Below, one piece after another: positions 27,026-38,999 of a stretch of DNA of 64,000 bases (within the stretch, counting starts at the first letter, position 1; each line of letters begins with the position of its first letter). Position numbers and translations under genes: made by a program. This stretch comes from Lepus europaeus. Taxonomy: Eukaryota; Chordata; Mammalia; Lagomorpha; Leporidae. The notes under the pieces are model-generated. The model was given only the letters and a program-made list of their open reading frames with translations. It had not been told where the DNA came from and searched no databases. The stretch lies in the NCBI RefSeq assembly GCF_033115175.1, contig NC_084827.1, forward strand, positions 147,987,701-148,051,700. Reading direction: 5' to 3'.

Positions 27026-27470
27026 ATAAGCATGACATTGTAGGAATAATAAGAATGTCTGAAAGAGACAGAAATCTGGACCCGGTAGGAAAATCACTTA
27101 GCTTTCCCCAAGCACTGAAAGAACATCAAACAGTTCTCACCAGTTTTTGCTTCGTGAGTGACAGAATAAGAGACATTTTATTCAAGCTCAGGCACTGCAC
27201 AGTTTTGAAGTACAGCTTGGAGAACAGGGAGCCTTGGATTTTCCTATAGGTGAGCTACTGTTCTGTTCACACCCATGGAGCTGCCAGGCTTCAAAGTAGA
27301 AAGTGCAGGAAAAAACAAATATCCAGAAACATAACCACAAACAGCCACAGAGATATTCACTTTAAAAGAGCCACACAAGTCCAACCCTGTCCCCAGTCAC
27401 ATCTGAATAAGCTAACCTGGAGACTTTCTTCTAGTATCTGTATCTGCCATGAGGTTAGGAGTGTTGTAGA
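27026..27470. other. Unique sequence
   Basis: No gene or named repeat is recognised between the L2 end and the microsatellite. The open frame that runs through the satellite is an artefact of the repeat. Confidence 0.5.
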
Positions 27471-27471
27471 T

Positions 27472-27492
27472 GTGTGTGTGTGTGTGTGTGTT

Positions 27493-27548
<56 letters not shown>

Positions 27549-27645
27549 AGGGAGAGGGAGAGGGAGAGGGAGAGGGAGAGGGAGAGGGAGAGGGAGAGGG
27601 AGAGGGAGAGGGAGAGGGAGAGGGAGAGGGAGAGGGAGAGGGAGA
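27472..27645. repeat. Compound (TG)n (GA)n (GGGAGA)18 microsatellite
   Basis: A TG run from 27472 to about 27490 is followed by an unbroken 150-base purine tract, 27496-27645. The last 108 bases (27538-27645) are 18 near-perfect GGGAGA units. Long open frames in it encode only Gly-Arg, Glu-Gly or Ser-Pro repeats and are not genes. Confidence 0.98.
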
Positions 27646-28975
27646 TTGGAAGCACTGCAAAATAAGGGGACAGCTCAAAAGCCTTCTAACACTTGTAATA
27701 CTTTTGAAGTAGCAATGAGATGATTGTAGTGCCCATTTCCCTACCATCAGACTCAGAAACAGCCTCTTAGCCGAGAAGCGAGAGGGGAGACAAAGGGAAG
27801 GAGCCATCCTCCATTCAGGGATACAATTTTAATCATGCCAGGCCTTTTGTGCAGTCTTCACTTGAATCCCACTGATTTCAAGACACCCGGGGCACTATCC
27901 ATAATACACTGTCACATAGCAGGTGAGAATGCGTGTGCATATGGACTGTGGCAGCTGGCTGTGTTGGAGACTGTGGGAGCTTTAAACTAGAGCAGCTTGG
28001 GCAAGAGGCACCTGCTTCTTGCTTCATTTGAAGTGACTCGGAGGCAACTATCATCCTGAGGTGACAGAAATAATTATGTAGGTTTGTCTGGAACTGACAA
28101 AAATGCATTTGACTGGCAAAAAGCAAATAAGGCCACCATCGTCCAAGTTGGCACCAGGCAATTGCCCTGGGTGACACATTCGGCAGCTACAGAAGTGAGT
28201 GTTAGCCTTGTCACGACTGTACAGTTCTCTGCTCTCTTCCTCGCCACCTCCCCAGTTCATTCGACACCATTCTGTGACGCAGCCTCCAGATGTTCCTGAG
28301 GTCATATTCTAGAAATCATCAGTTAGTTTCATTTTGGGTCTCTCTCCATCCCCCACACAGTTTTGTAGGCTGGCATTGACCTGAAATCCATCCCAGTGGT
28401 GAAACCTCAGCGCTTAATCCACTAAGTCTGTCTGGCTTTGAGCCCCAGAGAAAATGGGATTTCTATAAAATGTTCACTTTAAAGAGAGATTTGCTCCCTT
28501 CACAGTTCCTTTTCTGCGTCACACACCATTAACTCACAAAACCCTGGCTGTGGTCGGAGGCAGAGTCTTGGCTGGTTATGCATAAAGGGGCAAAACTCCC
28601 GCACCCGCTATGTCTCTTAATGAGGCTCCCTTTGATTCACTGGGGCTGCGGATCCCTGCCTCAGTGTCTGTACCGCACACAGTGACAAAACATGGAGACT
28701 CCATTGTGATTCTGCCTCCCTGCCACGTCTCCTTGTCATCGAAGCCCTAGGAAAGGCTCTCCTCCCAGCCCGGGACAAATGTACACAGTGAGTCAGGAGG
28801 TAGGGCATTCTTCCCTGGAACTCTGCCTTGTGCCTAAATCTCCCAAACACTGCAGAATCACTACTGACTCGCCACTGTGGGACTCCCCCTGCCCGCTCCG
28901 GGAGCAGGATGGCTATTTTCCTTCAGCCACCTCCCCACCCTCACTGCGCTCAGTTCTCCCTCCTTGTTGTGCCTT
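27646..28975. other. Unique block, possibly conserved non-coding
   Basis: Unique DNA without visible repeats. Parts at 28020-28200 and 28330-28650 are non-repetitive, and the second contains an AT-rich GGTTATGCATAAAGGGGC string. They look like conserved non-coding sequence but this is untested. The open frames have no known domain. Confidence 0.35.
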
Positions 28976-28979
28976 AGCA

Positions 28980-29345
28980 CACTGACTCTTTTGCCCACTG
29001 CATCAACCAGGCTCTCTTGCTGATTGGCTTCTGCTAGGGGAAACCTGTGCAGGAGGTGGCAGTTGGGAGCAGAGAGGTCAAGGAATCTTTTTTTTGCTGT
29101 ATCTCAGCTTTGGCACCTAGTCTCTTGGAGTAGCTCTGTCCCTTGGTCAGCATCATCATAAAACAAATTTTGTTTTATTCTGCATCAAGGCTCTCTTGCC
29201 TTGTCCTTGAACCTGAGTCTTGTCCTTGAACCTGAGCCTTAATACATGATTTAATACATGATTTCTAAATTCCTATGAGATTGTGTTGTGGCTGCATTCT
29301 GCTATCCAGGGGTGATACCTAGTGTGTGACTAATGTCTGTGACAC
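28980..29345. mobile_element. Possible LTR-type remnant with tandem duplications
   Basis: The strings GCTGATTGGCTTCTGCTAGG and GTGCAGGAGGTGGCAGTTGG resemble an old ERVL-class LTR that I recall only roughly. Two direct repeats follow: a 19-mer at 29201-29219 and 29220-29238, and a 12-mer (TTAATACATGAT) at 29239-29250 and 29251-29262. Confidence 0.3.
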
Positions 29346-30725
29346 CTCTAATGCTCACTTCCTTCTGCTCATCATGTCGTGGATTGAGGTGGAAAGATAA
29401 TGACCCACTTCGGCAGCGTGGGTCTTGGGTTTGAGAAAGGAAGCCCTGGTGAAGGATTCACCTTGCACTCTCACAACTGTTGTTGAAGTTTGTTCTCCTT
29501 TGAAAGTGGAATCTAAACCAGGCCTTGTGTTAAGGTAGCTCTGGAGACGACCACAGGAAGCAGGAAGACAGAGCAAAAGGAAGAGCCAACCCAAAGGGGC
29601 ATTTTCAGGGATGCCACTGTAGGCAATGGTGGCTCCAGTGGGCTGGGTCTTTGGCAAGCACGAAAAAGGACAGAGATTAGGGCAATGATCACAAGCTGCC
29701 ATCCCTCCAGGTAGAGTTACCCGTGTGGTATTAACTCCCCTGCACTGTTCAGGCTGCACAACTTCTCAGCCATCCACCTGAGTGCCTCCCACAGATGCTC
29801 AATGTGATAATAATGGGAACAGCAGTGAACAAGTGGCTCTGATTTGTAATTGCAACCAAGACACCCAGAAGGAAACTTCTAGGCCAGCACATCTCACACA
29901 ATAATCAGAAATTCAGAAGGGGAAATGCAGACACTAGATGAAGACACTCTTTGTGATGATGATCATGGCTTTGCTCAAATTGACAATTTCAGTTTGTCAT
30001 GCTGATAACGATGCACAGCAGGCAACCCTGAGTTTCTGACCCAAGATGCATTGCTTTTCGATCTCCCACTAGCCTCCTGACTTCCCTTTTCTCCGAGATC
30101 AGGAGAGTGACAAGTCACAAGTGTCCCAGTGAATAAGGTCAAGAGGGACAAAGAGAGAGGCTATTTCCCACCACAACTTCATATCCTTCATGTGTGATTG
30201 CTTGCTGTTGGCTGACAGCTGCCGCCCAGAGGAGTGCAAGCACAGAGCTGCACTCCTGAGAACGACACAGCTTGTAACGTGCTGAAACATCCAAGGGCTC
30301 ACATCGGCAGCTCCTCTTCCCTGGCTCCTTAACCTTCCCAAGCCCACGGCCCACTTTGCCGGCTGATGGCGAAGGCGGTGGAACAACCAAATGCTGGGGC
30401 GAAAAGACCTTCTCATGACAGTTCCAGGTTCTTCCATCGTAGTCCACAGCTGGTCAGTGTGTGCTGCGCCCACCTCCCATCTTACACCCTGCCCTTCCCG
30501 CCCAACAACATACGCTCCCATGGGATCACAGGCCCCTCAGAAGAGAAGTTTGTGATTGTGTTGTGTCTGCAAGCATGTCCTGAGATCCCCCCACCCCACC
30601 TCTCTCTCGCTCTCGCTCTTGCTAATTGTTTGACAATTATTAAAAATCGCACCCCATCCCATCCCTTCAGGAGATAAATGCGCTTTGGTGTTTCTGCAGG
30701 CACCAAGGACTCGTCCTTAAGGGCA
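29346..30725. other. Unique non-coding stretch
   Basis: No named repeat. Several open frames of 100-140 codons occur on both strands between 29355 and 30680, which fits the moderate GC content. None has a recognisable domain or splice context. Confidence 0.45.
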
Positions 30726-31300
30726 CAACATTTGATAAAGAAAGGAATCTTTGAGGTTATTAATTCCCTGAGCTGAGATTGTGTTTAATAATGGTTCTGT
30801 CAGTGATCTATCTGAAGAATTAGGGTGTGTGTACATATATGTGTGAAGGAGAGAGAGAGACAGAGACAGAGAAAGAGAGAAAGAGAGGGAATGAGAGTGA
30901 GCAAGCAAAGGAGAGTGGGGGAGAGTAGAGGGAGGATGATTTGATTGTGGCCTAGAGCCGAGGCAGGCTGGCATTACAGAACTCCTTTGTATCCAGAATC
31001 GGAGCGCTGTGTGACAAATCACCGCCTTTTTCCGTCCCCACCTCCCATCTCCCCACCTGACTCCCTGCACTATCTGATTAGGCCCACACCAGCCAATCAC
31101 AGCACATCATTTGGGAAATATTTCCTCCTTGACATCCCAAAGAACAATTCCTTGCTGAGGAAAAAAATACATTATAAAATAAATGGAAAAGCATCAATCA
31201 GCTGAGAAATGTATTCTGCTTGTTGGAGGCAAGTGAAAGTTTTTATTTAAATGGGATTGAAGGCTTGATTTTTTACTAAGATATCACACGGAGCTGGGAA
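30726..31300. other. Candidate conserved non-coding block with a GA-rich tract
   Basis: Two unique parts (30730-30830 and 30945-31270) flank a GA-rich tract at 30849-30925. The right part contains AATCAC, TGATTAGG, AGCCAATCACAGC (with a CCAAT core) and AAATATTTCC strings in non-repetitive DNA. Confidence 0.35.
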
Positions 31301-33892
31301 GCATTTCCATATAGGCTGTCCCCTTTACCCCAGAGGGTTATTCTACAAAGCGAGATGTGCCAGTGAGTCCTTAGCAGTGAGGCGGGCATCCATGGTGGTC
31401 AGCAAATTCCTTGTCCAAATCTGGCATGATTTGGATGAAAGTGGAAAAGTAATTTTATTGCTGGAATTGAGTCTCTGCCTGCATCCCCTTCTCTCTTACC
31501 ATCCTCAGATGCAAGGCTGGTCAAACTGCAGAAGTAGAAATCTTTTTCCCTGTTGGAACTGACCCTACTCGTGCCAGCCTTGTCTAGGATTCTTGGCTGC
31601 TGGTAAGTTTTCATACCAGAGATGAAGTGTGCCTGGTTGTTAAGCCCACACATGGGCACAAGAGAACAAGACTTCTTGCTCCATGAGGGTTTGGCACCTA
31701 CGTGAGCATTCTGCTCTCCTTCCCCTCCTCTCTCCAGGTGGTACAGCCCTCTAACCTCCTCCCCTCCTCAAAGATTCAGAAACAGACATGTTGGTATGGC
31801 TCAGAGATCCGAGAACTCCATGCAGAGGGTATATAACTCACCGAGTGAATGAGAGATGTCATTTCCAGGCTATAAAAGTGATTCATAGCCTCACCTTTTC
31901 CGGATGAGCCTGCGCATCTGCAACCCACAGCCCCTGCAAAGTCCTGCCATTCTCTGTGCTTGGCAGAAATGTTGGCCCCATCCCCACCACTCCCCAGCCT
32001 CTAGGCTGAGGATGCAGGACTGGAATGACCCAGAATGGCATCTACCTTCTATCAGATTTTGAAAAAATATATTTCTCTCCATTTGTTGAGGCCCAGCATA
32101 CCTGGGTGGGACTCTTTTTCCTCATTGATCACTATTGGAATGCAAGTACGCCACAGTTTTGTTTTCTGGTCTTCGTTAAAGGACGGAACACATAGATCAC
32201 ACATTAACCTCTACTGATTCTGGCAAAATGGGACGGAAAGTGAAACTGATGATAAGCTGTTTTTCTCCTCTGTCTTTGTCACCTTCCGTTTTGCCCCAGT
32301 CCCAGGTTCACCACTGCACACACACAAACTCACTCTGAAAAGACCCAGCTCACCCCCTGGTCTAAGTCGGCCATCACCACCTTCATAAAACGGCCCCTTT
32401 ATTTCCCTGCTGGGATCTGCCCGCCTTCCCGTGACAGCATGGCCAGCTGGATCCAACCAGATTCCTCCCCTTTGTCAGAAGTCCACTCAGTCATCCTCCA
32501 GTTGTCTCTGCCTTTGAACCTTCAGCTTCAGTCCTCAAGTACCCCAAATCCACCCCTGGATGGAGAGCCATGTCCTAATGTTGGTTATGTTCACCTTCAT
32601 TAGATCACGTCTCAATAGTTATTCACTCCGCAGTCTTTGAGACAAAAAATATTTTCTTAGCTTTGAATCTACTTATTCTTCTTAAGCAAGTCCTGAGCTC
32701 CATTGTCAAGAGCTGTGTCTGCAGTTACATCAAACGCAGACACACGCACACACACATGCACACACACACCCTTCATCCAAAAATGTGTCATTGCACAGAG
32801 CTGGTGTTGGCAAGTGTGGGAATTTCAAGTCCTATGGGAGCCCCTGGAAGGAGCTATTTAGAGATAGACAAGAATTTGAAATCAGCCCAGAAAACAAGAG
32901 GATATTAGCATTTGGCAAGTTCCCTCACCATTCTGATGCGTGGTGTTGGCATCCCTGCAGGTTCAATGGCACTACTAGGGCCCCACATGGGGTGAGTGTG
33001 GAATTGAACAGGTTGGAGCCGGTGAGATGCTGGCAGGAATGGCAGGCCCCTGGTCTCGCCTCGGGGATGGAGTCCGAAGAAATCACAAGATGCAGGCTTC
33101 TTTGTCCTTGTGGGTCAGCCTTGCTTCCAGCCTAGGCCTCAGTCCAGGGACAACCAAGGGTGTGCTGCCCCTGGGCTCACATCATGGTCGCTGCCTCCCC
33201 TCTCCTCCGCTTCTCAGCAGGGCGATCTGCACCTCTTCTCCCACCTCCCCATGTTGCCCTTTCTCCTTTCCTCATTCCGACTTTGAAAAGCGATGGCAGC
33301 AGCACCATCCTTCCTCGCCAAGACACACAGGAAAAATAAAATATTTGGAAACCCTTCATTCATGACATCAGTCCAAAGGGCATCAGGCAAGCTGTCGGGG
33401 GTTCAGCCTCCAGGAAGTGCAGCTTTGTGAAAGCACCTATGCCTGGCGCCCATCTCCCTGGCAACAGAGCTCTGATGGCCACTGGGTGCTCCCCTTGGGA
33501 GCATCGCAGAGTTTTGTTTCCAAAGCATGTCTTCTGCTCCTACTTTGATGAGTCCACATCGCCCCTTTTGGTGTGTGTTTAAGTGAAATAATACATTACC
33601 ACTCAGCTACAGTTGAATGACAAAGGGTTTTCATTAGTCTCATGATGAAAAGCCAAAAAATTATATCTACAATGGACTTTGTTGAAAGGGAAAACTTAAA
33701 AACCCTTTCTTTTCTAGTGCTGGCTTGATTCTGGTAAGCAATTATGTTTGGGAAAATGGCCTTTTGAGTCATGAACCATTCCTCCCTAGCTTCCTGCAAA
33801 TTAGGGGCAATCCATTCCTTTCATCTTTTTATTCTCTGCTTAGAATTCTTGAAATCCTACAGATACAGCCATGTTTGGCTTTTTCAAAAAAT
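31301..33892. other. Unique non-coding stretch
   Basis: About 2.6 kb without a named interspersed repeat. A short imperfect CA run lies at 32741-32770. Open frames up to 116 codons near 32785-33365 show no known domain. Confidence 0.45.
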
Positions 33893-33894
33893 TC

Positions 33895-34209
33895 CTTTAA
33901 GATTTGTTTATTTATTTGAAAGTCAGAGTCACACACACACATACACACATACACAGATCTTCCATTCACTGGTTCATTCCCCAGATGGCTGCAATAGCCA
34001 AGGCTGCGCCAGTCCAAAGACAGGAACAGGAGTTTCATCTGGGTCTACCACTTAGGTGACAGGGGCCCAAACACTTGGGCCATATTTTGTACCTTACCAG
34101 TCCATTAGCAGGGAGCTGGATCAGAAGTGGAGCAGCTGGGACATGAACCAGTGCCCATGTAGGATGCAGGTGTCGAAGACCTTACCTGCTACACCACAAA
34201 GCAGGCCCC
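33895..34209 (-). mobile_element. CSINE, the only copy between 26.7 and 47.9 kb
   Basis: Minus orientation: AAGATTTGTTTATTTATTTG at the left, a CA-rich stretch (33931-33954) where other copies have GA, the CACTGGTTCATTCCCCAGAT block, and the head complement CAAAGCAGGCCCC at the right. Confidence 0.93.
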
Positions 34210-35399
34210 ATCTATGCTTGAGCAGTTAATATAATATCTAAAGGTGTCCTCTGTGGTTGTTAGATCTCAGTTTTTGAAACTATGGGCTCTGAAAACCGAT
34301 TTCAGATTTGCCTTTTGTTTTTTGTCAGGGAAGGTAAAAATGTGTTTTGGAAGATACATTTCTAAATATTTTCTTCTTTATAACACTTTCCTCAGCTTCA
34401 GAAAGCTTTTACGATTCTGTGACCCCAGGAATTTATCAATGTCTTCCTTTTACCTTCTGATGTTGGGACCAATGTTCCTGATTTGTTCTAATAGTCTTTA
34501 AGGTCCTCATCCACTTGACTAAGATTTTTTTTAAAGAGGCATTCTATTGAAATGCTAAAATTTTAGTGACAGCCCATTCTAAACAAAAAGAAGCCAGCAG
34601 GTTCTGTTTAGCTAAAAAAACAAAAACAAAAACCCTAAAATCTATTAGTTTCCAGCTGACTTCCTCCTCTAAATCCCTAAATACTTTTGAAAAGGAAAAA
34701 TATGAACTTAGAACCCCATTCAGTCTTGAATTCATTTCTGCATACTTAGATAATACTTTGAAATCAAAATGCTTGTTCATTGCCTGTCCAGAGATGATGG
34801 GAACAAAACACATGCTTCTTTTCATATGTTATTAACATGTACGGAAACTGCACTCATTCATGTTAAAAATGACTCATACAATGGATTTTCTTCCTGGTTT
34901 AAGAAAGGATACTAAATTGGAGGTAGGAGCTCTTTAGGGGAGAGGGTCTTTCATGGAGTCTTACAAACTTCCACTAGGTGGCAGACCAGCACAATATGAA
35001 ACAGGCACTACATCCCAGGGGGGCAACTCCCAGCCTCTAGTAATGGCTTGATTTTCCACTTACAAGCAAGAAAATGCCATGGAAACTTTTGTTTTCCTCT
35101 CCAAGTGAACGGAGAGGGAAAGGGATGGGAGAGGCACAAAGTCCCCTTGCACTGTGTGTTTTCTGCTGCCCTGTCACATCTGGGCATTATAAATCAAGCA
35201 GTCTGGAGAGCAGCGTTTTCTGATCTTAGTGACAGCCCCATTCTAAGCAAAAAAGGAACCAGCATGTTCTGTTTAGTTTAAAAACAACTAAAATGACAAG
35301 TAGTGAATAACGAAAAGCATTATAACCGAGGGGAAAACATTGCAGGGCTTTGTTGGATGCCCTGGACTGGGCAACTGACTTTGGAACAAAACTTGTTGC
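34210..35399. other. Unique AT-rich stretch
   Basis: No gene or repeat is recognised. The strings TAGTGACAGCCC and GTTCTGTTTAG appear twice, near 34563-34611 and 35228-35278. This indicates a short, diverged local duplication of about 50 bases. Confidence 0.45.
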
Positions 35400-36310
35400 T
35401 GGTCCCAGCTAGTTCTTCTTCCGTTATAGACCACATGAAACCACCTCGAATTTTTACGTTAAAACCGCCTCTCTGCCCATAGACATCCTCAAAGTTTTTG
35501 CCTTTAATACTTATTCATTTTAATCTGGGTAATTACTTGATATGCCATTCAACCTGCTTAGCAAAGGGGTGACTCTTGCTACCTTTCAGAATGAAGTCAC
35601 TGCTGGGTGTTTGTCCTGCTCAGTTCTAGCTCAGCTGAGTCTGATGCTTCAATCTGTCCATTTCCCACATTCCCAAGCTCGTGGATCTCCATACAAAGTA
35701 CCTTGAGACCATTTGCACCAGGATCTGTCTAATCTCATTAGATTTCTCATTCTCAGCATAATACCGTCATGGTGCTGTGCACCAGCGCCCCAGATTAGTG
35801 GCTTGTCAGAACGGGTGCCCCACTAATGAGCTAATCCAAATAATGCTCAAATCCCAAATCAGATTTAAGACAATCCAGTCTGGGTAGAAGGAGAGAGTGA
35901 GAAATGCTGGCCCAGAGAACAAGCTTTCATTTTCTTTGTTTTGCCTTAAAGTAGAGTAGGCGGAGTTGCTGTCAAACTCCAGATTTTTCCCCTTTTGCAC
36001 GACATTAACCTCCAATGGCACAATGGGGAATAATAAACAGAAAAGAGTACATCTGTATGGATTGGGATAAATTTACCTTAGAGGATTAGAAAACACACAC
36101 ACATATGCAGGCTTAATATATTCAGCAGATCTACGTCCCTCACAGCTTCTAGTTTTCCTGACTTTCCTGTGCCCTTGGCCCTAAGACCTTACAGAGTTAA
36201 ACTGATGCATTTCAATGGTGACCTTAGCATGGAGGGCTAGGTCAAAAAGCTTGTTTTAAGCTGATTTGTTCCCTTATTTTCCCTTTGGGTAAAGCTGGGC
36301 TCCAGAAATC
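35400..36310. other. Candidate conserved non-coding block
   Basis: Repeat-free DNA with clustered TAAT/ATTA motifs, for example TCTAATCTCATTAGATTTC near 35728 and CCACTAATGAGCTAATCC near 35819. It lies inside the long SINE-free interval. Confidence 0.4.
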
Positions 36311-37369
36311 CCAAAATGTGTAATAGCAAAGTTAAGGTTAGGACCTTAGCAAAAGAACTAGGAAAACAGAATGCAATCAGAATCATTTTGGCTTCAGGTG
36401 TTCTTGAAAATGAAGCATTGTCTAAAATACTGATGCCTAAAATTCCTCCTTAGTTCCGTGTTTTTCTAGGATTTGGGAGAATTGAAGAAATTATTGCTGT
36501 TGGAAAAAGGCAGTTTTTATGCTAACCACCTAGTGGGCCAGCCCAGAGCACCAGGGGAATAAGCCACTTGCATTGTCCCCGGTGCTCGTGCTGTGCCATC
36601 CCAGCTGTGGTTGGAGTCTTTCTCCCAACACTGCGATTTGAAGCCCAAAGAACTGGACTGACTTTTTAAGAGTCACTTCAGCCAAACAGGGCAGTGTGCC
36701 ATTGGGTTTTGACCCACAAATCAAGCCCATTTGCTGTGCCAGTGGTAGCCTCTGAACGCAAGAATGGCTGTTCTGCACTTAGATGTTAGTGTTGGCCCTC
36801 GCCTCACTGCCTTCTCATCAGGCTGGGGGAGTCCTTTCCCCAGCATCTTCAAAAACGTTTGTTTTAGTGAAGCTCCAAGGAAGTGCTTCAGCTGTGACTG
36901 TTTCTCCTTCCCTTTTGTGCTTCTGGTTGATATTTATGAGTGTGGTTTCATAATCACCAGAATCTTTAGATTACATGCCATCAGGGGAAGTTTCAGGTTT
37001 TGTGCTTAATACAGCATTATCGTTTTGCAACTTGTACAAACTTTTATTCACAGATTTCAAACTTGACCACATTACACACAGCCACAAATGCTAAAAGACA
37101 ACCTGGAACTCCAGGGCCCTTGTGTACCTGTGTGAGAGCCGGCACCTTCAGCCCCCATTACTTCTCTTTTTTTTCCCCCTCCATTGCCACAATCTGAAAC
37201 ACATGGAATTACGCTTGCTCCTCTCACTTGGCTAGGTCTTCAGCCACTTCCTCTGTTATCTGCTGAGTGGACAGTTGCAACCATCAGCTTTATTTTTTCC
37301 CCTGTTTTATAACCAATGGAATGATCATAAAGACAAGTGATTGTGTGTTTCTGCAAAGATTTGTACCTC
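36311..37369. other. Unique non-coding stretch
   Basis: I see no gene, RNA or named repeat. The open frames have no familiar domain. Confidence 0.5.
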
Positions 37370-37374
37370 AACGT

Positions 37375-37857
37375 GCTTGAAAACTTTATTCATAATGATC
37401 CCAAGCTGGAAGCAGCTCATACGGCCATCATCTGGCAAATGCATAAAGGAACTGTGGGGTGTTCATGTGAGGAAAAGCTACTCGGCAGGCAGTGGGAACA
37501 GATCCCTGAAAAAAGGCCACAGCGCTGAGAGCATGACACTAGCTGAGAAAGGCCAAACTCCAAAAAGCTCCGCACTGTGCGATTCCATTTATCTAAAACT
37601 CTAGAAAAAGCAGAACCGTAATGACCAATATCAGAGAAGCGGTAGCCTGGGGCTGGGGCTGGCGGGTGAGGAGGAGACTGGCCACGCAGGGAAAGGAGGC
37701 AGGATTGTGGGGCAGGTGGACATGTTTTGAATGCAACCATCCCGGTAAAACTCAGCAAATTCATCAGAGCACTCCATACAGGTGCATTTCAGTGCCTATA
37801 GATTACATTTCAATCACAAAAAAAAAAAAAAAAAAACAAACAAACAAAAAAAAAAAC
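37375..37857 (+). mobile_element. Old L1M-type 3' end
   Basis: The conserved order of an ancient mammalian L1 3' end is visible: AACTTTATTCATAATGATCC, CAAGCTGGAAGCAG, TGCGATTCCATTTATCTAAA, CTCTAGAAAAAGCAGAAC, GGTAGCCTGGGGCTGGGG, GTGCATTTCAGTGC and a tail of A and CAAA units from 37819 to 37856. It reads on the plus strand and is 5'-truncated. Confidence 0.88.
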
Positions 37858-38999
37858 TTGTTTAAAAATTCCTCCTAGGTAGATAAATTTTCATATTTTC
37901 TAAATCTGACATAAAAGCAGACCCGACAGCCACAGCGAACTGTTTTGTATTTATTTGGCCTGTATCGCATTAGCTTTGTTGCCGCAGTTGAATTTGAAGA
38001 AAATTGGAATGACACACAGGGTAATGCCAAAGCACGTTGGTATAGATAATAACACTGCCATGGTTTGTCACGCCTCCCCAACCTTCTCACATGTCCTCAC
38101 CCAATGCGTAAGGAACACAAAGCTGCTCCTCTTACCCTTCTAGAAATCAGCTAGTATACCATCTAAGTTGCTTTGGTTAAGCGCAGCCAAGGCAACCACC
38201 TCACAGTGTCCTGTTCTCCTTGTCCCACCTGCATGCCAATAACGATGGTAACCACAGTCCACCTCCTTGGCTTAACCCAGGAACAGGGAGCAAATTGATG
38301 ATCATTTGTCTTTGTGAATGATGACACAGGCGCATGGCCTCGCCCCTGGAAGAAAGCAGCCCTTGCCAATCCCTTCAAACCGCCAGGAGGGAAATGAAAG
38401 GCCTGCTTTTGCCTCGCCTACCTCCCTGCTGACTCTAATTACCCAGTCGGGAATTTTCCAACCCCTCCCTCCCGCCTGCCCCCCAATTCTAACAACGACT
38501 ATGGATTCTGCAGACTTTGGCTGGTTCTTCTTTTGTGTGCCCACTGCTGCCGAGTAGATGGGCTTCTAATGAGTTCTGACACTAATGGAACCGTGAGACA
38601 TGTGATTATGGTCTCTCCTCTATGTAGCACAGACCTGGCAGGAAATGACTGGACTCCACCCCCTTCCACCACCACCCCTCCAAAGAATTCTGTTGAAACC
38701 ATCTTCAGCGGCCAGCTGGAGCTCTCTCCCAACCCCTCGCTCAGCCCCTTCTCCCCTTCCTTCCATCACCCTGCAGGTGGCTGAAAATCAGATTTTATGG
38801 CCTGATGCATGGTGGATTGGTTGACAACGCTGGAGACCTTCTTTAATTCGGAGGTGGGGGGTGGAGGTGCTGGAGAGCATGGAGGTGAGATTGGAAATGG
38901 GAACTGGGACCCATAAAAACCAAGGCTTTCCCAACTTGCTTTTAAAACGTGATCCTAGGGCGAGAGGAACCAGGGAAGGTACGGTTGTTTTCTATTAGA
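37858..38999. other. Unique non-coding stretch
   Basis: Repeat-free DNA. Some parts (38160-38420, 38820-38900) may be conserved, judging by composition alone. The open frames near 38300-38780 have no known domain. Confidence 0.4.

Noticed and set aside
27250..27807. Open frames of up to 157 codons on both strands
   Set aside because: They are created by the TG/GA/GGGAGA satellite and encode only simple dipeptide repeats.
29355..29759. Minus-strand open frame of 134 codons
   Set aside because: No protein family signature, and it lies in unique non-coding DNA with open frames on several phases nearby.
30099..30521. Minus-strand open frame of 140 codons
   Set aside because: It overlaps another open frame on the same strand in a different phase. 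No domain or codon pattern supports either.
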